Assembly (NCBI RefSeq): GCF_007859395.1
Contig: NZ_VOHD01000011.1
Span: forward strand, 1 to 64,000
Length of the DNA stretch: 64,000 nt
Reading direction: 5' to 3'
DNA from: Planomicrobium sp. CPCC 101110
Lineage (GTDB): Bacteria; Bacillota; Bacilli; Bacillales_A; Planococcaceae
Part shown: positions 7,998 through 15,446 of the stretch, one piece after another
Position numbering within the stretch: the first letter of the stretch is position 1
How the letters are laid out: each line of letters opens with the position of its first letter
Notes under the pieces: generated by a model
Told to the model about the DNA's origin: nothing
Database searches by the model: none
Seen by the model: the letters and a program-made list of their open reading frames with translations, nothing else
Translations under genes and position numbers: made by a program

Positions 7998-8218
7998 CAC
8001 GTTTCCTCCCTTGAATGTGTTTTCCTTTTCTAATTATAAGTCCTTTGTTCTTTTACAAAAAGTTTCAAGCCGCGCTTAGTATTCGAATAAAGGTTATATG
8101 CGGCATCAAATGCAGTGAATAACAAAATCAAAATCAGGAATTGGCACCCATCTTATTAGAAATCCGTTTTCTATGCCTTTAATTTATTGCTACTTACCAG
8201 AAGCAGCCAAAAGTGATG

Positions 8219-8247
8219 TTGTTAACTCTTCCTGCCATCGTTATACT
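8219..8247 (+). promoter_or_regulatory. Sigma-A-type promoter of the yesN/yesM-like operon
   Basis: TTGTTA at 8219-8224, 17 bases, then TATACT at 8242-8247. A transcript from here would have a leader of roughly 190 nt that contains the cre site at 8372-8387. Found by eye; no experimental support. Confidence 0.55.
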
Positions 8248-8371
8248 TATAAGAAAAGTATCACACGCTAGCTTCTGCTTATATTTGATGCGTTGCCGGC
8301 TTAAGAAATCCTCTCGAGATGCAGATCTTAGGGAAGAGGAAGGCAGCTGATCGATCCAATGCAAAATATTT

Positions 8372-8387
8372 TTGGAAACGCTTGCAT
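8372..8387 (+). promoter_or_regulatory. cre site (CcpA operator) in the leader of the response-regulator gene
   Basis: TTGGAAACGCTTGCAT agrees at every fixed position with the B. subtilis cre consensus WTGNAANCGNWWNCAW. Lying downstream of the promoter, it would act as a roadblock and repress the regulators when preferred sugars are present. Confidence 0.65.
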
Positions 8388-8443
8388 TTCGTATAGAAAA
8401 GAAGGTTTTGCTGCTTAAACTTTTATGCTTAGGAGGTATGTTC

Positions 8444-10006
8444 ATGGAGGAGACTTGCAAAGTTCTTATCGTTGATGATGAGATGCTGATCAGACAAGGG
8501 ATTATCAATTACATCGATTGGGAATCGGAAGGATTTCAAATCGTAGGAGAAGCTTCCAACGGCAAAGAAGCAATGCTAATGATTGAACAATATCATCCGC
8601 ATATTGTGGTCACGGACATCGTTATGCCGATCATGGACGGGATTGATTTAGTAAGAGAAGGAAAAAAGGCTTTTCCCGATATAGAAATTATTGTATTAAG
8701 CAGCTTTGAAGATTTTGATTATGTACGTTCAACTTTCCAAAGCGGGGTGGCAGACTATATATTGAAGCCCAAGTTGAACGGGCCGGAATTGATAAAGATT
8801 TTAAACCGGGTAGCTGCTAAAATTCCAAATCTGAAGCAATCCGCTTTTTTGCCGGAGCCTGGGCGGTCGACTGAAGAGATGTTGGAAAATCTATTGATGG
8901 GATACGATTCTTCCTCAGATAAAACAGCTTTGGCGAATGTTTTTGCCAACAGCCATTTTGGATTGGCGGCGATTTTCGGGAAAAGGCACGATTCCCTTCA
9001 GCTAAAGGCAGCATTGAGTCGCCGCCTCCAAAATGATGCAGCAATTTTGCCGGTTTTATCGGATGAGGATGGTGCGACATTTCTCATCAACTTCAATCAG
9101 GGTCAGCTAGAAGCCATCAAACGGACCATCGAAATGCTTGCAGAAGAAGTTTCTGGCGCAACTTGGATTTTAAGCGAGCCGTTTGAATCGATCGATGACA
9201 TGAAAAGGATTTACAACGACAGTCTTATGAAAATGAAAAAATATTTGTTTTATCTGCCAGACCATTCCGTATTGATCTATGATTGTTTACCGGCGGAAAA
9301 CAAAAAGCAAATTCATTTTGATTTGAATCATTTTATCGATTTGTTCAAAGATCGGCTTTTCAACTCTGCATTTGCCTATCTGACGGATTATGTTGATCAT
9401 TTATTGACACAGTATAAAAATGACAGCTTTGAATACAAAGCATTTTTAGGAAATATCATCTTCAATGTACTTGTTCTATTGGACAATATGAAGTACGAAA
9501 TAGAAGATATAGAAAGAAAAAAATACAGCTATTTCTCCAATATTAACGAAGCGGCTAATGCCAAGGAGGCGCTAAGCCATTTCAATGAATTTATGGAAGG
9601 TGTACAAACGATTATTTTTTCACATGAAGCGGCTGGTGATCAGAACAATAATCTTGATAAGATGTTGAATTACATTGAACAGCATTATACGGAACCTCTG
9701 CGTTTATCAGAGATAGCCAACCATTTTCATTTTAATCCATCCTATCTTTCTACTTATTTCAGCAGCCATCATAAAGAGGGCTTTAGTGAATACTTGAACC
9801 GGGTGAGGATCAAGAAAGCGATGGAATTGCTGGAACACAGTACAGTCTCCATATCCAGCATAAGTGAAATGGTTGGTTATTCGGAACACAGCTATTTTTG
9901 TAAGGTGTTCAAAAAAATAACCGGGATGTCTCCAGGAAGTTATCGGAAGGAGTACCGTGTCCAAAATGCAGATGAAGAAACGAGTAATCCGATCGTTAAA
10001 AGATAA
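8444..10006 (+). CDS. YesN-like response regulator, AraC-type DNA-binding domain
   Basis: A protein of 520 residues. The N-terminal receiver domain (about 1-125) has VLIVDDEML, the phosphoacceptor Asp in VVTDIVMPIMDG near residue 57 and the Lys of ILKPK. A middle region of about 280 residues follows, as is usual for the YesN/LytT-like type. The C-terminal AraC/XylS double helix-turn-helix is at about 405-505 (LRLSEIANHFHFNPSYLSTYF and ISEMVGYSEHSYFCKVFKK). I chose ATG 8444 because AGGAGG is seven bases upstream. The gene overlaps the sensor kinase by 50 bases. Together they probably sense galactosides outside the cell and activate the transporter and galactosidase genes downstream. Confidence 0.93.
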   Translation: MEETCKVLIVDDEMLIRQGIINYIDWESEGFQIVGEASNGKEAMLMIEQYHPHIVVTDIVMPIMDGIDLVREGKKAFPDIEIIVLSSFEDFDYVRSTFQSGVADYILKPKLNGPELIKILNRVAAKIPNLKQSAFLPEPGRSTEEMLENLLMGYDSSSDKTALANVFANSHFGLAAIFGKRHDSLQLKAALSRRLQNDAAILPVLSDEDGATFLINFNQGQLEAIKRTIEMLAEEVSGATWILSEPFESIDDMKRIYNDSLMKMKKYLFYLPDHSVLIYDCLPAENKKQIHFDLNHFIDLFKDRLFNSAFAYLTDYVDHLLTQYKNDSFEYKAFLGNIIFNVLVLLDNMKYEIEDIERKKYSYFSNINEAANAKEALSHFNEFMEGVQTIIFSHEAAGDQNNNLDKMLNYIEQHYTEPLRLSEIANHFHFNPSYLSTYFSSHHKEGFSEYLNRVRIKKAMELLEHSTVSISSISEMVGYSEHSYFCKVFKKITGMSPGSYRKEYRVQNADEETSNPIVKR

Positions 10007-11756
10007 TAATTTATTCATCAAAATGTTTTTGATAATGGTCATCAGTATTGTATCGGTATCTTTGCTGATTACCTTCAGTTCAATACGGGTATCCAGCAAT
10101 TTGTTCATGGATACCTTCAGCATTACCAACACGAAGGTGTTGAACCAGATCAAGACCAGGTTCGAATCCTATAGTTACGCAATTGTCAGTGCCACGCATG
10201 AAGTCCAGAACAACGGCACTATCAAAAGGGTATTGACCCAAGAAGATGAAAACTCCATTGAAACATACACATCGTACCTCAATATCAAAAGACAGATGGA
10301 AAGAATATACCCGACTGTGGCGTCCTATGAAGCAAATATGATTGTGCTGGGAGAAAATGAACGATTGTTCAATATGAATTATTCAAATTGGCCAGTGTCC
10401 TGGAAAGGGCTGAAAAGCCATTCAATCACACACCTTACAGTGAGCGAACCGAATACACTGCAGTATCACTTTATTCCTTCCACTTCTTTTTCTGACAAAC
10501 CGATGATTGTTGCTACAAAAGCACTGATGGAAAGGGGATCGGGCGAAATCTATGGAATGCTATACTTCCCGATCCGTGAAGAACAGCTGAAAGCGTTCTA
10601 TGAAGGCTACACAAGCAAGGAGAATGAAGTACTGTTAATCAGTGATGCCGGAAAAATCGTTTCAAGCAATAAAGAAGAAATGATCGGCGTCAATGCTGAT
10701 GATGTGTTGAATTTGGCAAAAGAAGTGGACGAAGAAGAACTTTCGTTCAAAGACGTGCGCGTTTTTGATACAGACTATATGCTAATGTCGGAATATCTTC
10801 CGACCTATGATATGTACCTGGTGAATCTGGTGGACAAAAATGTCGTGATGGACAGCTTGATAAATACGAAGGAAATTATCATGATCAGTGTCGGCATTGT
10901 CTTGATTGCCGTTCTTATTGTATTCTTGATTTCCCGGCGGATGACCAACTCGATCAGTAGGCTGGTCAAACAGATTTCCAATATCGCGAAACATGATTTC
11001 AACAAGCCGGTTACCGAAACAGGCGGATACGAAGCGAAAAAAATAGCGAATGCATTCAACTTCATGCTGAATGAGCTGCAGGAATACGTGGATATTGTTG
11101 TCCAGGCGCAGCAGAAACAAAGAAACGCGGAACTGAGTGCACTGCAGCATCAGATCAATCCGCACTTTCTATACAATACACTGGCTTCTGTTAAATTCAT
11201 GGTCCAGCAGGGCAAGAAAGAAAAAGCGACGGACATGATCCATGCATTGATATCGCTGCTGCAAAATGCTTTAAGCAATATCGACCAGACGATAACGGTG
11301 GAGCAGGAAATAAAAGAATTGAAAAATTACGTGTTGATCAACCAATCCAGATATGGCGACCGGATCAAAGTCAATTATTTCATATCCCCTGACTGCCTGG
11401 ATTATCACTTGCCGAAATTGATTCTTCAGCCGTTCATCGAAAACGCGTTTTTCCATGCCTTTAACGAGAAGAAAGAAGGATTTATCCAAATATTGATCGC
11501 GTTAAAAGGAGAGCGTCTTGTGTGTGAAATTGTGGACAACGGAGATGGAATGGAAATGAAGGGAAATTACATGAAAGAGGATTTCAAAGAAAAGCGCCAT
11601 CTTTTTAGCGGCATTGGCGTGCGCAATGTGCATGAGCGGATCCAGTTGCTTTACGGGGAAGAATATGGGGTGGAGCTGACCAGTGCAAAAGGGCAGGGAA
11701 CAAAAGTGAAAGTAGAGTTGCCGCCGCAAAAAGTTCAAGTCCTCTCTAAAATCTAA
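9957..11756 (+). CDS. YesM-like sensor histidine kinase
   Basis: A 599-residue membrane kinase. TM1 lies at about 20-42, a large extracellular sensor domain (dCache-like by position) at 43-300, TM2 at about 303-323, then a HAMP region and coiled coil. The phosphorylation site is in LQHQINPHFLYNTLA near residue 402, the HisKA-type box of the YesM/LytS family. The ATPase domain has LILQPFIENAFFHAF and the G-box DNGDGM. The start is GTG 9957 with AAGGAG four bases upstream, inside the end of the regulator gene, which implies translational coupling. It is probably the partner of the preceding regulator and senses a galactoside or galactan fragment; the ligand is inferred from neighbours. Confidence 0.93.
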   Translation: MSKMQMKKRVIRSLKDNNLFIKMFLIMVISIVSVSLLITFSSIRVSSNLFMDTFSITNTKVLNQIKTRFESYSYAIVSATHEVQNNGTIKRVLTQEDENSIETYTSYLNIKRQMERIYPTVASYEANMIVLGENERLFNMNYSNWPVSWKGLKSHSITHLTVSEPNTLQYHFIPSTSFSDKPMIVATKALMERGSGEIYGMLYFPIREEQLKAFYEGYTSKENEVLLISDAGKIVSSNKEEMIGVNADDVLNLAKEVDEEELSFKDVRVFDTDYMLMSEYLPTYDMYLVNLVDKNVVMDSLINTKEIIMISVGIVLIAVLIVFLISRRMTNSISRLVKQISNIAKHDFNKPVTETGGYEAKKIANAFNFMLNELQEYVDIVVQAQQKQRNAELSALQHQINPHFLYNTLASVKFMVQQGKKEKATDMIHALISLLQNALSNIDQTITVEQEIKELKNYVLINQSRYGDRIKVNYFISPDCLDYHLPKLILQPFIENAFFHAFNEKKEGFIQILIALKGERLVCEIVDNGDGMEMKGNYMKEDFKEKRHLFSGIGVRNVHERIQLLYGEEYGVELTSAKGQGTKVKVELPPQKVQVLSKI

Positions 11757-11837
11757 TGATATTACAAGTATATAAGAAAAGTATAAGCTATCATCCGATA
11801 AGTTTGAAATATCTAAAAATAATCAAATAAAGAACCT

Positions 11838-11866
11838 AAAGATTGTTCTAACAATCTTTTTTTTTT
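11838..11866 (+). terminator. Terminator after the two-component genes
   Basis: The stem AAAGATTGT/ACAATCTTT with loop TCTA is followed by ten or more T. It separates the regulatory operon from the transport operon. Confidence 0.88.
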
Positions 11867-11892
11867 GCCGATATACTTGTATTAAGGCGTTT

Positions 11893-11908
11893 AGGAAAGC
11901 GCTTACAA
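11893..11908 (+). promoter_or_regulatory. cre site (CcpA operator) before the binding-protein gene
   Basis: AGGAAAGCGCTTACAA differs from the cre consensus WTGNAANCGNWWNCAW at one position. It lies 19 bases before the ATG of the binding-protein gene, where CcpA would block transcription during growth on preferred sugars. Confidence 0.7.
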
Positions 11909-11926
11909 AAAAGGGGGAGCTTTTAG

Positions 11927-13225
11927 ATGAAGAAATTTTACCTTATGTTAATGATGCTTTTGGGCATCGTTGTATTGGCTGCTTGTTCTTCAGGCGATGA
12001 AGCAAGCGGAGGAGAAAGCAATTCTGAAGGTTCAGCGAGCGTTGACAAGATTACAGCATGGGCATGGGACCCGGCATTCAACATTGCTGCGCTTGAGAAA
12101 GCTAAAGAGGCTTACAACGGAGACGGTACGTACGAAGTGGAAGTCATTGAAAATGCGCAAGATGATATCATCCAAAAACTGAATACAGGACTTAGCTCTG
12201 GTACAACAAAAGGAATGCCGAACATCGTCCTGATTGAAGATTACCGGGCACAAAGCTTCCTGCAAGCTTATCCGGATGCATTTCATCCATTGACTGATGT
12301 CATCAATTCGGATGACTTTGCAGAATATAAAATTGCAACAACTAGCTTTGATGGCAAACAGTATGGATTGCCATTTGATTCCGGTGTAGCGGGATTGTAT
12401 GTACGTACAGATTATCTTGAAGAAGCAGGCTACACAGTAGAAGACGTAACGAATATTACCTGGGACGAATATATAGAAGTAGGTAAAAAAGTGAAAGAAG
12501 CAACAGGCAAAAACATGCTGACGTTGGATCCAAACGATTTGGCGCAAGTCCGCATGATGATCCAAACAACCGGTTCATGGTATGTACAAGAAGATGGCTC
12601 GACTCCGAACCTTGCAGACAACGAGGCACTTGCTAAAGGGTTTGAAACTTACAAAAAGATGATGGACGAAGACATTGCAAAAATCGTCTCTGACTGGAGC
12701 CAGTTTGTCGGGGCATTCAACAGCGGTGATGTTGCGAGCGTACCAACAGGAAACTGGATCACACCAAGCGTCAAGCAAGCTGCAGACCAATCAGGGAAAT
12801 GGGTAGTTGTCCCAATGCCACGATTGGATATGGACGGAGCAGTGAATGCTTCCAACTTGGGCGGCAGCTCATGGTACGTCTTGAACGTTGATGGCAAAGA
12901 AGAAGCTGCAGATTTCTTGCTTAATACATTCGGTTCTAACCCTGACTTGTATCAAACACTTGTAAAAGACATCGGCGCTATCGGGACATACTCCGCAGCA
13001 GCTGAAGGAGATGCGTTTGCAGTCGAAGATGAATTCTTCGGAGGACAGCAAATCATTTCAGACTTCTCTCAATGGACAGATGAAATTCCAGGCGTGAACT
13101 ATGGTCTTCACACATATGCCATTGAGGACATCCTGGTAACTGGAATGCAAGATTATTTGAATGGGGCAGATTTGAACCAAGTGCTTGAAAATGCCCAGTC
13201 ACAAGCTGAAGCACAACTCAAATAA
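11927..13225 (+). CDS. ABC sugar transporter, extracellular solute-binding lipoprotein
   Basis: A 432-residue family 1 solute-binding protein. It has a lipoprotein signal peptide with lipobox LAAC (Cys at about residue 20) and a low-complexity Ser/Glu linker. The mature domain has typical features such as PFDSGVAGLYVRTDYLEEAG, TWDEYIEVGKKVKEATGK and VASVPTGNW. It should capture an oligosaccharide outside the membrane and deliver it to the two permeases downstream. The neighbours point to galacto-oligosaccharides or raffinose-type sugars. It is separated from the first permease by a hairpin with a T-run, which would give excess binding protein over permease. Confidence 0.93.
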   Translation: MKKFYLMLMMLLGIVVLAACSSGDEASGGESNSEGSASVDKITAWAWDPAFNIAALEKAKEAYNGDGTYEVEVIENAQDDIIQKLNTGLSSGTTKGMPNIVLIEDYRAQSFLQAYPDAFHPLTDVINSDDFAEYKIATTSFDGKQYGLPFDSGVAGLYVRTDYLEEAGYTVEDVTNITWDEYIEVGKKVKEATGKNMLTLDPNDLAQVRMMIQTTGSWYVQEDGSTPNLADNEALAKGFETYKKMMDEDIAKIVSDWSQFVGAFNSGDVASVPTGNWITPSVKQAADQSGKWVVVPMPRLDMDGAVNASNLGGSSWYVLNVDGKEEAADFLLNTFGSNPDLYQTLVKDIGAIGTYSAAAEGDAFAVEDEFFGGQQIISDFSQWTDEIPGVNYGLHTYAIEDILVTGMQDYLNGADLNQVLENAQSQAEAQLK

Positions 13226-13245
13226 TGGATTGTAAATAAATAAAG

Positions 13246-13318
13246 CCTTGGGTTGCAGCCGAATAACTGGTCAAAGTGCTTTATCGCTTGCCAGTGAGGC
13301 CCGACTCAAGGTTTTTTT
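13246..13318 (+). terminator. Intra-operon terminator or attenuator
   Basis: The outer stem CCTTGGGT/ACTCAAGG (13246-13253 and 13304-13311, one G-T pair) encloses an inner ACTGG/CCAGT stem and is followed by seven T. Its place between the binding-protein and permease genes fits partial termination. Confidence 0.75.
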
Positions 13319-13336
13319 ATAGGAGGAATGAGTAAG

Positions 13337-14278
13337 ATGAGCCAGCAATTAACGAAAAAGAACGAGCTGGGTATCCCGTTGCGCCACAAAGAAACCAAAC
13401 GCCAAAAAACCAATTTGTATTTCCGGAAAAAAATTGGCTGGCTGTTTATCATCATTTCAATCATCGCAATCACGATCTTCAACTTTTACCCGATGGTTCA
13501 AGCCTTTCTCTTGTCCTTTCAATCGGGGATGGGCGCGAATCTGGAGTATGTAGGCTTGGCCAACTGGAAGCGATTGTTTGGCGATCCGACCTTTATCGCA
13601 GCGCTAACCAATACATCAATCTTTCTGCTCATTCAAGTTCCATTGATGATTGTATTGGCGTTATTTTTTTCCGTATTGTTGAATGATCCGACATTGAAAT
13701 TCAAAAGCTTTTTCAGAATCGCGATTTTCTTGCCCTGTGTCACTTCACTGGTTGCCTACTCGGTCATCTTCAAATACTTGTTCGGAGTTGATGGAATCAT
13801 CAATCAGTTTTTAGTCAAATTCGGTTTCGCTTCTCAAGCGATCAATTTTTTGGCCGATCCATTTTGGGCGAAAGTTGTCATCATCGTTGCCATCACTTGG
13901 AGATGGACAGGCTACAACATGATTTTTTATCTGTCCGCTTTGCAGAACGTCGACAAGTCGATTTACGAAGCGGCACGTATTGACGGTGCAAGTTCCATCC
14001 AGCAATTTTTCCAAATTACTGTTCCATTGCTGAAACCGATTATTTTATTTACCTCAATCACATCAACAATCGGTACATTGCAGATCTTTGATGAAGTGGT
14101 CAATATCACCAACGGCGGACCCGGAAATTCAACAATCTCCATTTCACAGTATATCTATAACCTTTCCTTCGAATACACGCCTGACTTCGGTTATGCGTCA
14201 ACTGTATCCTACGTCATCGTGATCTTAGTAGTGATTCTTTCTATTATTCAATTCAGAGTGGCGGGTGAGAGAAAATGA
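13337..14278 (+). CDS. ABC sugar transporter permease (MalF/GanP type)
   Basis: A membrane protein of about 313 residues with six predicted TM helices and the EAA loop that contacts the ATPase (YEAARIDGASSIQQFFQITVPLLKP). It belongs to the CUT1 family of carbohydrate ABC importers, like GanP and LacF. ATG 13337 is preferred because AGGAGG lies ten bases upstream, whereas ATG 13328 is only two bases from it. It overlaps the second permease by four bases (ATGA), so the two are translationally coupled. No ATPase gene is present in the locus. Confidence 0.93.
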   Translation: MSQQLTKKNELGIPLRHKETKRQKTNLYFRKKIGWLFIIISIIAITIFNFYPMVQAFLLSFQSGMGANLEYVGLANWKRLFGDPTFIAALTNTSIFLLIQVPLMIVLALFFSVLLNDPTLKFKSFFRIAIFLPCVTSLVAYSVIFKYLFGVDGIINQFLVKFGFASQAINFLADPFWAKVVIIVAITWRWTGYNMIFYLSALQNVDKSIYEAARIDGASSIQQFFQITVPLLKPIILFTSITSTIGTLQIFDEVVNITNGGPGNSTISISQYIYNLSFEYTPDFGYASTVSYVIVILVVILSIIQFRVAGERK

Positions 14279-15102
14279 AAACCTTTAAAAGAGTCTTTAT
14301 CTATACGTTTTTGAGTGTCGCTGCCATCGTTTCCATCTTTCCATTCCTGTGGATGATCGTCAGTGTCACCAACAAATCGGTTGATGTAACGCAAGGGCGT
14401 TTGCTGCCAGGAACCCATTTGGTTGCGAACCTGCAAAAGTTGTTTGAAACGGTGGATATTGTACCAGCTTTGATCAACTCAACAATCATCGCGGTTATCT
14501 CAACCGTTTTGACCCTTTTGCTGGCTTCACTTGCCGGGTACGGTTTTGAAATGTTCCGAAGCAGAGGAAAAGACATCGTTTTCACCATCCTGCTGTTGTC
14601 GATGATGATCCCATTTGCGGCGATCATGGTGCCGTTATACCGTATGTTCGGCAGTGTCACCAATACAATGCCGTTATTTGGGATTGATTCACTGGGAGCC
14701 GTCATTTTGCCGACAGCCACAACTGCGTTTTTCATCTTTTTCTTCCGCCAGAACACGAAGATGTTTCCGAAGGATTTGGTGGAAGCGGGAAGAATTGATG
14801 GCTTGAGTGAGCTTGGCGTATTTTTCCGGATTTACGTGCCAACGATGAAAACCACTTATGCAGCTGCGGCAATCATCACGTTCATGAACAGCTGGAACAA
14901 TTACTTATGGCCACTGGTCATTTTGCAGTCGCCAGAAAAGCGGACCATTCCATTGCTGATTTCAAATCTTGGCTCGAGTTATTCACCGGATTATGGCGTC
15001 ATCATGTCAGCGATCGTCATCGCGACATTGCCGACAGCACTTGTGTTCTTCTTGATGCAGAAGCACTTTGTAGCTGGAATGATGGGGTCGGTTAAGGGTT
15101 AA
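14275..15102 (+). CDS. ABC sugar transporter permease (MalG/GanQ type)
   Basis: A 275-residue membrane protein with six predicted TM helices. The EAA loop reads VEAGRIDGLSELGVFFRIYVPTMK and the CUT1 C-terminal motif is the LMQKHFVAGMMGSVKG end typical of MalG/GanQ proteins. It pairs with the upstream permease to form the channel of the importer. Its start overlaps the stop of that gene. A gap of 344 bp separates it from the alpha-galactosidase gene. Confidence 0.93.
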   Translation: MKTFKRVFIYTFLSVAAIVSIFPFLWMIVSVTNKSVDVTQGRLLPGTHLVANLQKLFETVDIVPALINSTIIAVISTVLTLLLASLAGYGFEMFRSRGKDIVFTILLLSMMIPFAAIMVPLYRMFGSVTNTMPLFGIDSLGAVILPTATTAFFIFFFRQNTKMFPKDLVEAGRIDGLSELGVFFRIYVPTMKTTYAAAAIITFMNSWNNYLWPLVILQSPEKRTIPLLISNLGSSYSPDYGVIMSAIVIATLPTALVFFLMQKHFVAGMMGSVKG

Positions 15103-15446
15103 TAAAGCAAAAAACTCCATTTAAAATTATTTCTTGCTCATCCACACCGCTTCGGGCGCTTTGGCCATGGCTCTCGCAATATGCCGGGAAAACATCCGCC
15201 TTATTGCTTCGCCGGGCACTTGGCCGCACCGGCTAAGATATTGCTAAGCATAAAAACAGAAATATGGAGCAAAACAGCGAAGAAAACCATGTGCTCCTGC
15301 AGGATAGCGAGTCAGCCGAGACCCCGGAGTCGCGAAGCGGCGAGGAGACTTGGCGCGAGCCCGTGGAAAGCACAGCTGTGTTTCGGAATATCATCATACG
15401 AGAATTTTGATTTCAAGATAGATATTGTTAAAGCAGGAGGGTAATT
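15103..15446. repeat. Intergenic region with a GC-rich repeat-like element
   Basis: No gene is supported here. The part at about 15300-15400 reads like a recurrent intergenic element of Bacillales genomes, with blocks CAGCCGAGACCCCGG, CGAGGAGACTTGGCGC and AGCCCGTGGAAAGC. The part at 15150-15240 is also GC-rich and palindromic. The identification is from pattern memory. The last 15 bases hold the ribosome site AGGAGGG of the next gene. Confidence 0.4.

Noticed and set aside
15181..15444. 87-codon ORF before the alpha-galactosidase gene
   Set aside because: It falls in a GC-rich palindromic intergenic element, has no ribosome site and no protein-like composition.
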